Shown here piece after piece: positions 18,340 through 28,139 of a DNA stretch of 34,873 nucleotides. The notes below the pieces were generated by a model that made no database searches, was not told the origin of the DNA, and saw only the letters and a list, made by a program, of their open reading frames with translations. Location: positions 1 through 34,873 of the forward strand of contig JACKNF010000036.1 in assembly GCA_024234995.1 (NCBI GenBank), in the 5' to 3' direction. Source of the stretch: Gammaproteobacteria bacterium (GTDB lineage: Bacteria; Pseudomonadota; Gammaproteobacteria; Competibacterales; Competibacteraceae). The position numbers and the translations under genes were made by a program. Each line of letters opens with the position of its first letter. Within the stretch, counting starts at the first letter, position 1.

Positions 18340-18860
18340 ATTGAAGATACAAAAAGAAATACTTGGTGTGTGCAATATGGCCTAAATCAGTGGTGGAAGT
18401 TATTTACGCCGAGGCAGTTGGTGGGATTAGGAAATTTTACTATTACCATTCGAGAACTTATTTATATTTTACCCCATCAAAATTATGAATCATCGTGGAT
18501 TGAAGCTATATCTTCATATTTGTCACTTGGCCTTGATAGACTTGTTGATAGAAGCAGTACGCAATGCCGCCCCGATCCAACACCGACACAAAGTGGCGTC
18601 ATTAATACATTTTCTCGGTTTGCGTTGCCAGTAACTTGGGATTTTGCTGAAGGTATTTGTATTTCAAATGGAAGCGGTAGTTTCGTACACTCACTGGAAT
18701 GGATAGGCCGCTATCTTGATATATCTTTTAACCAATTTTTATTTTCTCCCTCACTAGTTTTCAGAAGCGTACTAAAAACAAGTGGTAAATTAGATTTAAT
18801 CATCACAGACCCACCTTATTACGATTCAATTGGTTACGCTGTTTTAATGGATTTCTTCTA
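18340..18860 (+). other. AT-rich patch inside the methyltransferase gene
   Basis: My count over 18361-18840 gives about 39% G+C, with single 60-bp lines as low as 28-30%; a control line at 17641-17700 is about 67%. The reading frame continues through without a break. The patch lies between the zinc-ribbon and DPPY motifs, where specificity regions are common. It may be an exchanged target-recognition segment. Confidence 0.7.
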
Positions 18861-19065
18861 CGTCTGGTTACGCCGGACACTCAACGGACTCTCCCCCGAA
18901 ATAGACCAAGCCTTTGCCGAACCGCTTGCCCCCAAATGGAACCACGATGCCAATGATGGCGAGCTGATTGACGATGCTTCCCGTTTCAATGGCGACAAAG
19001 CCGCATCCAAGCAGAATTACGAAGATGGCATGGCGCGAGCTTTTCAAGCCTGCCATGCTGCCTTA

Positions 19066-19304
19066 GAGCCTGTTCACAAAGCATGAGGATTTGAGCTATA
19101 CCCGTCGTTACATTCAATTTTTGGAGGGAATAGCATGGGATATGGAACGGACATCAGCGACGAGGAATGGGTGATTTTGGCTCCTTTTCTGGAGCCGAAG
19201 CAAAAGGGGCGTCCACGCAAGCATTCTTTAAGGCGCATGGTCGATGCGATCCGGTATATGCAGCGAACGGGATGCCAATGGCGTTTATTGCCAAAAGATT
19301 TTGG
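19066..19304 (+). mobile_element. IS5-like element remnant (5' end only)
   Basis: The left end GAGCCTGTTCACAAAG looks like an IS5-group terminal repeat. A transposase start at 19135 follows a GGAGGG site and reads MGYGTDISDEEWVILAPFL, GRPRKHSLRRMVDAIRY and RTGCQWRLLPKDF, the N-terminal region of IS5-family transposases. After about 19303 the sequence is methyltransferase again. About 55 residues of the roughly 270-residue transposase are left. No right end is present, so the piece cannot move. Confidence 0.8.
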
Positions 19305-20137
19305 GAAAGCCCGGTACTGGCCGAAATGCGCGACCACATCACCCAGCAATTGCGCGACTTCTGGGACGCCGGGATTCGCGGCCCGGATTTCGTGTGGGCC
19401 GCCACCGGCCCGGCTTTGCAAGCCTTCAGTCAATATCCGGTGGTGAAAAAGGAAGGCGGCGGCTTCATGACCATTGGCGACTTTCTCATTCACGTTCGCC
19501 GGTTTGTCGTGGATTTCGTGGTGGGGCGGGTGCTGTCGCGGGAGAACGCCGATGGAGCCAGCGCCGCCGCCGAAAGTCTCGATGCGCTGACCGCCTATTA
19601 CCTGCTGCACCGCCACGATTTCGGCTTTGAACCCGCGCCCATTGGGCAAGTGATCTTGTACGGGCAATCCTGCGGCCTATCTGACCGGGATTTGGTGCAA
19701 ACCTGGGATTTACTCGCCAGCCCGAAAACCGCCGCTGCCCAAATGTCTGACGACGATGAAGACGCGCCCGAAGAAGACGCCGACGTTGCCCAATCCGGTG
19801 GCGCGACTGTCAAACTCAAAGCCTGGAATCAGCGCAAGGACAAGAACCTGGGTTATGCAGCGCCGGGCGGGCGTTCAATCCCGCTAATTGACCGCATTCA
19901 CCGGCTGATGCAGTTATGGAAAGCGGGGCATGTAGCCGACGTGGACGAATATCTCGACGCCAACGGTTTGCGCCAGCAGGAATTGTTCAAGCGCGTATTG
20001 CAAGCGTTGATTGAACTGGCTGTGGCCAGCAGTGAAGAACGCGCCGTGCTGGAAAACCTGAGCAATCATATCGGAGTGAAGATCGCCAAGCCGGAATCCA
20101 AAGACTTGCTGTTGAACTTTTAGACGAGGAAACAAAG

Positions 20138-20368
20138 ATGCGCAAGCAGACCCTTCAATATGATTCGCCGGTGGATGCGCTCATCGCCATTTCTAAGCGC
20201 CTGAGCCGATACGAAACCCGCTATGGCCTCGAATCAGAAGAATTTTTCAATCGTTATAGCGGCGGACAAATGACGGATGAGACCAATTTCGTCGAGTGGG
20301 CCAATGACTACCAGCACTATCTGGCCATTCGCCGTGAACTAGAGCAGCGCCTGCGTGATGCTGCATAA
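20138..20368 (+). CDS. tumA: TumA-like antitoxin
   Basis: This 76-residue protein resembles the TumA antitoxin group: a short strand, then RLSRYETRYGLESEEFFNRYSGG and a final helical FVEWANDYQHYLAIRRELEQRL. It has a good ribosome-binding site (GAGGA, 20131 region) and starts 14 bases after the methyltransferase stop. The following gene overlaps its end by 11 bases. Antitoxin function rests on recognition of the pair; the sequence alone does not prove it. Its position inside the methyltransferase/ATPase operon is unusual in my reading. Confidence 0.7.
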   Translation: MRKQTLQYDSPVDALIAISKRLSRYETRYGLESEEFFNRYSGGQMTDETNFVEWANDYQHYLAIRRELEQRLRDAA

Positions 20369-20744
20369 ACAATTGACGGCTTATCTGGCCGAGGTCGAAA
20401 CGGCAGTAAAACAGTACGCGGATGCTTATGTCGAGCGTTACGAAGAGGAAATTCTGACGTCGGAGCGCGTCAATCTCCGGCTGCGTATTCGCTTTGCCAG
20501 CGGCTATTTATTGGAAGTCAGCGAAGCCGTGATCGTAGCGGAAGAAAGGTTGCAGACCTTGGGGTATCGCTATCATTGCCAAGATGTGAGCCGAGCTTTG
20601 GCGTTTCGTTACGATGACACCCCGCATTTTCCCGACTTAGCGAGTTTTCCTCATCATAAACATTTGCCGGATCAAGTCGTTTCCGCAGATAAACCCGCTC
20701 TGATACGGGTTATCGAGGAAGCGGCGACGCTGGGAAGGCCATAA
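20358..20744 (+). CDS. tumE: TumE-like toxin (DUF6516)
   Basis: The 128-residue product fits the DUF6516/TumE toxin family. The diagnostic part is YRYHCQDVSRALAFRYDDTPHFPDLASFPHHKHLPDQVV (written in family order as YRYH, FRYD, PH, FPHHKH). It starts at ATG 20358, or at GTG 20355 next to it, inside the end of the antitoxin gene. The stop is 13 bases before the likely start of the DUF499 gene. All of this supports co-transcription within the operon. TumE proteins are presumed growth-inhibiting; the target is not something I can state. Confidence 0.72.
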   Translation: MLHKQLTAYLAEVETAVKQYADAYVERYEEEILTSERVNLRLRIRFASGYLLEVSEAVIVAEERLQTLGYRYHCQDVSRALAFRYDDTPHFPDLASFPHHKHLPDQVVSADKPALIRVIEEAATLGRP

Positions 20745-20757
20745 CTGGAGCAGTCAC

Positions 20758-23700
20758 ATGGATCCATCTTCGCAACTTCCTTGAAACCTTGGCATCACGT
20801 CGTCACGCTGCGCGAAGACCTCCGCACCGGCGAACTGGCGCTCAACCAATTTGCCGCCGATCTCTACGAAGTACTGATGCAAAGCGGTAAGCGCCCGCTG
20901 TATGAAGACCCGCACCCGTTTTTCGCCCTGACCTATCCCACCCATAACCTGCGCGAACTGGCGAAGGATGTCGCCCTGCGGCTGGCCGGTCAGAACGACA
21001 AAGCCGTGCAGCAATTGGAACTGACCTACGGCGGCGGCAAAACTCATACCCTGATTACCCTGCGCCATCTCTTTCACGATCCGGTCCATCTGCCGACCTT
21101 GCCTGCCGTGGATGAGTTCGTACAACACATCGGCCAAACGCCGCCTCATGCCCGCGTGGTCGCCTTGTGTTTTGACAAGCTGGACCTGGAAAGAGGCTTG
21201 GAGGTTCGCGCCCCGAACGGTCAAACCCGCCGCCTCAAACAACCGTGGAGCCTGCTGGCCTATCAATTAGCCGGTGACGCCGGATTAGCGCAAATGCGCG
21301 ATGACGGTCAAGCCGAGGAACGCACCAGCGCCCCGGCAGAATCGGTCATTAGCCCCCTGCTCGAATCGGTCACGCAGCAGGGCTTGAGTATCCTGGTGCT
21401 GATCGACGAAGTGATGATGTACGCCCGTGGCCGGTACAGTCAGGACCCAAAGGGCTGGGATGCGTTGATTGATTTCTTCCAGGGCTTGACGCAAGCCATC
21501 GTCAAAACCCCACGTTGCGCGGTGATCGCCTCGTTACTGGCCAGTGATCCCGACAAAAATGACACGCTCGGTCGTCGTTTGCAGGGCCAGTTGTACGACA
21601 TTTACCGCCGCCAGAGCGAAAGCGCCGTTGAACCGGTGGTGAAGGAAGACGCCGCCGAAGTCTTGCGCCGACGCTTTTTCACCCCGGAATCCATCCGGGA
21701 TCGCAACGCCTTTAAGCCGCACGTCATTGCCGCCCTCAAAGGCATTCAGGTTTTCGATGACAGCGCCAAAGGCAAAAAGGTCGAAAACGACTTTGTGCAA
21801 AGCTACCCCTTTCATCCTGACTTGACCGAGGTGTTTTATACCAAGTGGGTGGGACTGGATCGCTTCCAAAAACCCGTGGCGTATTACGCACCTTTGCGCT
21901 GGCGTTGCGGGATGCCGAACACTGGGATGACAGCCCGTTGGTCGGACCCTCGGTCTTTCTCAATACGCCAGCGCAAACGGATTTGGCCGCTGCGACCCGT
22001 GAACTCTGCATTTACGCTGAAAATGAAGACGACAGCGGCCATAAGCACGAATGGAAAGGCTTGTTGATCGGTGAACTCGAATGCGCCCGCCGTTGGCAAG
22101 ATCAAACCATTGGCTTGAAGCACCGCGAACTGGAACAGGCGGTTGTTGCCACCTTCCTGCACTCGCAGCCGATTGGCCGCACCGCCAAGCTCAAGGAACT
22201 GACGCGGCTGATTGGCCCCACTCGTCCCGACAAAATCAATCTGGAAAAAGGCTTGCGCGGTTGGGCGGAGGACAGTCATTGGCTGGACGATCAACATACC
22301 GACACCGCCACGGACGCCACGTTGCCGAAAGAATGGCGGCTAGGCAATCGCCCCAACCTCAAACACATGCACGACCAGGCTGAAAAGGACATCGTGACCG
22401 ATGTCGTGAAAGACCGGCTGGAAAAGGAAATCGGCAAGCTGAAAACCTGGTTCCAGGTTCCGCCCGGACTGGGCGTTCGCCTCCATCTCCAGCCCAAACA
22501 GCCGAGCGACATTGAGGATGACGGCGCGTTTCATTTTGCCATTCTTGGCCCGAACACCGCATCGGAAGCCAGTGATCCCAGCCCGGACGCCGTGCGGTTT
22601 CTGACCGAAAAGACCGGCCCTAACACCCCGCGCGCCTATCCCAATGCCATCGTGCTGGTCGTTCCCTCCCGCGACGGCTGCGGGCGGTCGAAGCGCGCAT
22701 CAAGGATTATCTGGCTTGGGAGAAGGTCGATGCCGATCTCGGCAAGCTGGAGGCCACGGTGGACCCAGCCCGCAAGAACCAGTTACAGACAAAGCTGCAA
22801 GCGGCCAAACAAGCGGTTCCCGGTCTGTTGCGGCAAGCCTACTGTATTGGCGTTACGCTGGCCGCTCATCAGCAACCGGTCGCGTTTCGCCTGACCGTTA
22901 GCGGCGACCCGCTCTTCGATGCGGTCAAGGCGCATGCCGAGGCGCGGATCATGGACGCCACGCTCGACGTCGACGCGCTGTTGCCCAGTGGTCCTTATCA
23001 CCTCTGGCATCCCGGCGACACCCGGCAGCGGGTTAAAGTGCTGGTCAACGCTTTTGCCGAACGCCCGGCGTTGCCCAAGATGCTGCGGACGCAATACCTC
23101 TACGACACGCTGGCTGATGGTTGTGTCAACGGCGCGTTCGTGCTGCTGCTGACGCGCCCAGATCGCAGCGTCCGGGCCTGGTGGCGCACCCGCCCGGATG
23201 ATGCGGTCATGACGGACAAGGATTTGGAATTGGTACTGCCGGAAGCGGCTACGCTGGTGGAACTGGACAGTGTATTACTGACCCCTGGTCGCTTGCCGGG
23301 TCTATGGACGAGCGATGTGCTGACCGTCCGTCAACTCTACGACTATTTTCAGGGCGGACATTCGATTCAGGTGGATAAAGGCGGCGGTTATGAAGAACCG
23401 CTGTTCATTCCCAAAACTGAGCGGGCGACGGTGGATGCAGCCATTCAATCCGCTGTGGTTGCCGGAACGCTCTGGCTGGTCAATCCGCCCAGTAGCCTGT
23501 GGGCGGAACCGATTCCACCGGCGTTTTAACTGAAGCCGCTACCCTGCGCTTGCCACCGCCCGCGATCAACGTGCTGGAACTCTTACCCGCCGCCTTGCCC
23601 GATGCTTGGGTGAATGGTCAGGCCACGGTAGCGGCGATCGCCCAAGCCTTGTCCGCGAAAAACAGCCTGCCACTGCCGTGGAAAACGGTTTGCGACGCGA

Positions 23701-24077
23701 TCAATGGCGCGTTGCAGGCGAATTATTTGGAAGCTACCGGGACATGGCCTTGCGAGATTGCCGCTGCCGCACAAGTGACGCTGCGGGAGAAAATGGCCGC
23801 GCCCTTGAAGATTACCCCGACCGTGGATTACGGCCAAAAACCGGCTTATCACACCCAAATTGCCATTGCGGAAATTGAATTAGCGACCCATGAGGTCCAG
23901 GACCTGGCTGACGTCATACCAGAACTGACAACATTGCAAGCCACTCATGCATTCCCGATGCGGCTGTTTGTTCGCATCGAATGCGGCGATGGCACAAAGG
24001 AATTATCCGAGGATTTACGAACGCAGGTTAATGCCATGCTGGAGAAGGTACAGAAGAGTTGGCAGTTGAAAAAGTAA
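20758..24077 (+). pseudogene. DUF499 AAA-type ATPase, four one-base shifts
   Basis: The corrected protein is about 1100 residues. It begins with LKPWHHVVTLREDLRTGE, has a Walker A-like TYGGGKTHT (about residue 90) and Walker B-like LVLIDEVMMYARG (about 215), as expected for DUF499. A long region without named domains follows. ATG 20758 (with GGAG upstream) reads MDPSSQLP and joins the main frame if one base is missing near 20780; the open frame itself begins only at TTG 20781. Further shifts are AAAAAA to AAAAA at 21868-21872, CC to C at 22678, and GGG to GG at 23520. Each is a one-base homopolymer loss and restores perfect family continuity. DUF499 and DUF1156 proteins are known to occur together in defence islands. 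Confidence 0.85.
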
Positions 24078-24130
24078 AGGGTTGATCTTTTTCAGCCAAA
24101 TAACCAGTAGCCCGCTAAAAGTTCTAATTT

Positions 24131-24621
24131 AGAGCTTACGCATTGACAAGCATCGTATGATGTGGTCGGTAAAGACGAACTCGGTCCACGAAGGTTTTCG
24201 GTTGATGAGAGTCATCAGTCGCCCATCGACAGCGCGTTGCACTTTGGCGATGTATGTTTCTTTTTTGTTGGGTGAGCCGCATTCGCCAACGGGGAATCGC
24301 TTGGCAGAGATCATGGAGATCAGCCATGATAGCGTCAACCGGTTTTTGCTCCGCGAAGACTACACCCCCCGCGATTTGTTCGAGGAAGCCTGCTCCGGCT
24401 TGAATTTGAAGGGTGGCACGATCAGTGTCGACGACAGTGTCTTGGATAAACCGTACAGCCAACTGATGGCCTTTGTTGGGCATTTCTGGTCGGGAAAACA
24501 TCATGGCGTGGTGAAAGGGATCAATCTGATCACGTTGTATTACACCGATCCGCACGGTCACCATCAACCGCTCGATTACCGCATTTACGATAAAGCCGCG
24601 AACAAGACCAAAAACGATTAT
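24131..24621 (+). mobile_element. Partial first copy of an IS701-like element
   Basis: This 491-bp stretch is almost identical to the start of the complete copy that follows at once. It starts with the terminal repeat AGAGCTTACGCATTGACA (24131-24148) and ends in the middle of the transposase gene. Between the copies I find one substitution (AACTGATGG here, AATTGATGG in the second) and two one-base losses in the second. The 3' two-thirds of this copy is missing. Confidence 0.85.
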
Positions 24622-25739
24622 AGAGCTTACGCATTGACAAGCATCGTATGATGTGGTCGGTAAAGACGAACTCGGTCCACGAAGGTTTTCGGTTGATGAG
24701 AGTCATCAGTCGCCCATCGACAGCGCGTTGCACTTTGGCGATGTATGTTTCTTTTTTGTTGGGTGAGCCGCATTCGCCAACGGGGAATCGCTTGGCAGAG
24801 ATCATGGAGATCAGCCATGATAGCGTCAACCGGTTTTTGCTCCGCGAAGACTACACCCCCCGCGATTTGTTCGAGGAAGCCTGCTCCGCTTGAATTTGAA
24901 GGGTGGCACGATCAGTGTCGACGACAGTGTCTTGGATAAACCGTACAGCCAATTGATGGCCTTTGTTGGGCATTTCTGGTCGGGAAAACATCATGGCGTG
25001 GTGAAAGGGATCAATCTGATCACGTTGTATTACACCGATCCGCACGGTCACCATCAACCGCTCGATTACCGCATTTACGATAAAGCCGCGAACAAGACCA
25101 AAACGATTATTTTCAGGAGATGCTCGCGGAAGTGTTGGCTTGGGGACTCCAGCCAGCCTTTGTCACCGGCGATAGTTGGTATAGTAGCGCAGCAAATCTC
25201 AAGATGATTAAAACCATCATCAGAGTTTCTCTTTGCGCTGAAAGCAACCGTCGGGTTTCTGTGGAAAAAGGCCAATGGCTCCAGGTACAACAACTGGCGA
25301 TTCCCGAAGACGGCTCGCTCGTGTACCTCCGGGGATTCGGTACGGTCAAAGTGTTTCGGGAGTGGTTGAAAAACCAACCACACCATTATGCCTTGTATCA
25401 GCCGAACGACGAGGATTGGGTCGCTTTTGATCGTCCTGCTTTCCTCAAGCTCCACGACCAACACTGGCAAATCGAGCAGTATCATCGGACGCTCAAACAA
25501 GTGTGCCACATCGAGCATTTTCAGGTCCGACAACCCACCGCCATTCGCAATCATCTCTTTGCGGCGATCTGTGGCTATGTCCAATTGCAACGACTACAGG
25601 CTACCGACGTGATTCGTAATTGTTATCGTTTGCAGCGTGAGTTGTTTAATGAGGTGATTGCCACGTTTATTCAAGCCTTCGCCCCTAACTTGGGACACCT
25701 CAACCCACAATTCCAACCTCCTGTCAATGCGTAAGTCCT
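24622..25739 (+). mobile_element. IS701-like insertion sequence, complete ends
   Basis: The element is about 1.1 kb, with terminal inverted repeats at 24622-24639 and 25722-25739; 16 of 18 positions match. One transposase gene runs left to right. Left flank ends with TTAT, right flank begins with ATAA; I see no direct target duplication. It directly follows a truncated copy of itself. Confidence 0.8.
24648..25734 (+). pseudogene. IS701-like DDE transposase, several frameshifts
   Basis: Translated with corrections, this is a DDE transposase of about 365 residues. It contains GNRLAEIMEISHDSVNRFL, the first catalytic Asp in SVDDSVLDKPY, GVVKGINLITLYYTD, the second Asp in FVTGDSWYSS and the Glu in HWQIEQYHRTLKQ. 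Breaks lie at about 24886 (CCGG to CCG) and 25105 (AAAAA to AAAA), both seen by comparing with the partial copy upstream. Three closely spaced losses near 25210-25245 restore the frame. Family assignment to IS701 is by resemblance and could be another IS4-superfamily group. The C-terminal half, from about 25245, is continuous. Confidence 0.8.
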
Positions 25740-25758
25740 ATAATTATATTCGGTAAGG

Positions 25759-25834
25759 GTGAGTAGCCCTGGGGAGTTTCACCCCAAGGCCCTCGTAAAA
25801 CCGGACGTGAACGTCTCCGCTCATCCGGCTTCCA
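25759..25834 (-). ncRNA. Group II intron domains V and VI
   Basis: Just downstream of the RT stop, the minus strand has the domain V pattern AGCCGGATGAGCGGAG followed by ACGTTCACGTCCGGTT, including the catalytic AGC and the paired CCGG/CCGG arms. The following GGGCCTTGGGGTGAAACTCC folds back on CCCAGGGC as a domain VI-like stem. The 3' end is placed at CTACTCAC. Confidence 0.8.
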
Positions 25835-26503
25835 TCATCCAGCCGGGAACCGCACACCAAACCGCCAATGCGCGAACAACTCGGTTTGGTGATGAGCCAC
25901 CTTGCCGAGCCACGCGATGGCCTGTGCGACGTACCGTCCCTTCTTTTTGTACTTCCGCTTGACCCACTTCACTAAGTGATAGTCAATGTGCCGTAGGACT
26001 GGGTAAAGTGCCGAGCGATTGTACGCGCTGTAGTAATTAATCCAGCCGGTGATGATGGGATTAACACCCTGCGCGACGTCTTCCAGCGATAAGCTCGTCT
26101 GACGATTGAGTTGCCATTGTCTGATGCGCTGGCGAATCCGTTTCGCAGCATTTGGACTGATGGCGGGCGTAAAGCCTACAAATACCTTGCCTTGTCGGCT
26201 ACGCACCAGTCGCGGCCGAAAGCAGTAGCCCAGAAAGTCAAATTTCTTGGCTAAACCGCTGTCGCGCTGCTGGGTCACGTTGCAACACACAATCTGGGTC
26301 TTCTGCGGATGTAGCTCCAGTTGACACTCCCTCAACCGCTGTTCCAGTGCGGTCTTGAGTTGTTCAGCCTCGGCTTGGCTGTGACAGTGCACCACGGCAT
26401 CGTCAGCATAGCGGGCAAACGGCCGCGTTGGAAACTGCCGTTGCATCCATCGATCAAACACATAGTGCAGGAACAAATTCGCCAGTACGGGACTGACCAC
26501 CCC
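25835..26503 (-). pseudogene. ltrA: Group II intron RT/maturase, C-terminal part
   Basis: This part begins in the middle of RT domain 4/5 (GVVSPVLANLFLHYVFDRWM) and includes the catalytic YADD (ARYADDAVVHC). It continues through TQIVCCN and FDFLGYCFRPR into the maturase region (INYYSAYNRSALYPVLRHID) and the C-terminal W-containing end. It has lost its N-terminal half to the insertion between 26500 and 28497. The sequence continues 3' into the domain V structure as expected of an intron-encoded protein. Joining it to the other part gives a protein of about 417 residues, a normal length for a bacterial intron RT. Confidence 0.88.
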
Positions 26504-28139
26504 TCCTACAATGTTGCGAAAAACGGTCGTTTCCACCGCTGGGAAACGTGCCTTCCTCGACGCGGAATACCACGTTAACGCATTCTTGGTCAATTTCAAC
26601 GCGCTTGACCAGTGTGCGGATCAGTTCCCGTCGGCCGAGCCAATCCAAGTCGTCTAAGCCGGTTTTGACTTTCTCGCTAAACGCCTCCAGACAACCGATC
26701 ACCAGCTGTAACTCGCTCTGCTGCTGCGCGTGGGCCTGAAGCTGGCGAGCGTGCTCCTCAAGGGCTTGTAGCCGCTCCTTAAAGCGTCGGATGCGCGGTT
26801 CCGCTTCAGCTTTGTCGAGATAGCCCTCGGCATAGCCGTCGATGAGCCGGACGATGCCCTGGCGTAGCTTGGCGATCTGTTGATTGACCTGGTGGACCTT
26901 GGCCTCTCCTGGAGGGGCTTGCACGGCGGCCAACCGGCGTTGGTATTCCTCGGCCAAGCGGTTAGGGTTCTCGAGCAATCGACAGACTTCCGCCCACACG
27001 GCCTGTTCAAGTCGGTCGGTGCGTAATTGCTTGTTGTCGCAGAGTCGTTGGCCGCCGAAGCGATACCCATCGTTACCAATGCAGCGATAGTAGGCATAGG
27101 CCCGCGGACGGTTTTTCCGGGCACTGGGGCTGAGTGGCTTGCCGTAGAACGCATAACCACAACAGCGGCACACTAGCAGGCCCTGCAAGAGATACTTCGC
27201 CCCGCGTTGGCCGGTACGGGCGCGGCGGCGGTTGTCGTCGAGCTGGGCGTGGACTGCGTCAAACAGCGCCTCGCTGACCAACGCCGGGACCGCGATCGAT
27301 TGCCACTCGTCGGCGGGTACGTCGTAGGTCGAGCGGGCGCGACGCGGCTGCAAGGCGCGTCCACGTTGAGCGCGCAACCGAGGCCGGAGTTCGCCGGCGC
27401 GGGTTTTGCCGAAGGCGGCCTGGCCTTTATACGCGGGGTTTTTCAGGATGCCCCAGATCGTGCTCCGATCCCACCCGCGTTTACCGGCGGGACTCGGTGT
27501 CGATGCCGCCGTCAGCCGCCGTTGCACCTCGCCGATACTCAGCCGCTCGCGCCCGACCCCGTCGAAGATCTGGCGCACTACCGCCGCCGGCTCCACGTCG
27601 ATCTCATAACGGGCCTCGCCACCGCCTTCCGCGCGGGTGATATAGCGATAGCCATACGGCGCCCCGCATAGGACGCTGACCGAACCTTGCCGGGCTTTAT
27701 GGCGTTTGCCCCGCCGGCTGCGTTCGAGCATCTGGGCGCGTTCGTATTCAGCGATCATGCCTTGCATTTGGAGCAGCAGTTCGTCTTCAGGGGACTGACC
27801 GAGCTCGCGGTTGAGGAACACCAGGTCGGCACCGGCGCGCTGAAACTCATCGACCAGCATGACCTGATATGCATACTTACGTGCCAGCCGATCGGGTGCA
27901 TACACATAGACCCGTTCGACCTCGCCGTTAGCAACCGCATCGCGCAACCGTTCCAGCGCCGGGCGAATGAGCGTCGAACCACTGTAACCGGCGTCGACAA
28001 ACGCGTGATCCGGGTTCAGTACCACGCCATCGTTCACGATGCGCTCATGCAGCGCCGCAAGTTGGCTGTCGATGGTCTTGGCCTGGGTTTGCTGTTCGGA
28101 AGAGACTCGGGCGTATAACGCCACCGCCTGGGTTTTCAT
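26454..28139 (-). CDS. Large serine recombinase
   Basis: The 561-residue protein has the serine-recombinase catalytic domain at its start: VALYARVSSEQQ, with the nucleophile Ser in VSSEQ, then GYSGSTL, VYVYAPDRLARK and YERAQMLERSRRGK. The large C-terminal part has the recombinase domain, the zinc-ribbon Cys pair CRCCGYAFYG and another Cys in LCDNK. A charged coiled-coil segment follows at about residues 415-470. These enzymes integrate elements at specific sites. It starts inside the end of a 49-codon upstream gene (ATGA overlap). Its last 15 or so codons lie beyond the predicted element boundary, in split RT sequence, so the native C-terminus may be set by the target site. Confidence 0.92.
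   Translation of the reverse strand: MKTQAVALYARVSSEQQTQAKTIDSQLAALHERIVNDGVVLNPDHAFVDAGYSGSTLIRPALERLRDAVANGEVERVYVYAPDRLARKYAYQVMLVDEFQRAGADLVFLNRELGQSPEDELLLQMQGMIAEYERAQMLERSRRGKRHKARQGSVSVLCGAPYGYRYITRAEGGGEARYEIDVEPAAVVRQIFDGVGRERLSIGEVQRRLTAASTPSPAGKRGWDRSTIWGILKNPAYKGQAAFGKTRAGELRPRLRAQRGRALQPRRARSTYDVPADEWQSIAVPALVSEALFDAVHAQLDDNRRRARTGQRGAKYLLQGLLVCRCCGYAFYGKPLSPSARKNRPRAYAYYRCIGNDGYRFGGQRLCDNKQLRTDRLEQAVWAEVCRLLENPNRLAEEYQRRLAAVQAPPGEAKVHQVNQQIAKLRQGIVRLIDGYAEGYLDKAEAEPRIRRFKERLQALEEHARQLQAHAQQQSELQLVIGCLEAFSEKVKTGLDDLDWLGRRELIRTLVKRVEIDQECVNVVFRVEEGTFPSGGNDRFSQHCRRGGQSRTGEFVPALCV

Larger units (their letters stand above)
16918..20123 (+). pseudogene. DUF1156 DNA methyltransferase, interrupted by IS5-like remnant
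   Basis: The N-terminal part (16918 to about 19068) starts with the typical DUF1156 region (HEKNVRHGHISTLHIWPARRPLAACRAA). It has SAM-binding motif I DPFAGGGA (about residue 130), a zinc-ribbon pair CKNSAC (about 327) and CPCCG (about 401), and catalytic motif IV DPPYYD (about 630), which fits an amino-methyltransferase acting on adenine or cytosine. The C-terminal part resumes at about 19305 (RFWESPVLAEMRDHI) and runs to 20123. About 60 residues in between, covering the usual VVVFAHK strand and following motifs, are missing and replaced by an IS5-like piece. The protein as encoded ends early and is unlikely to methylate. The centre, about residues 475-645, is unusually AT-rich. Confidence 0.85.
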
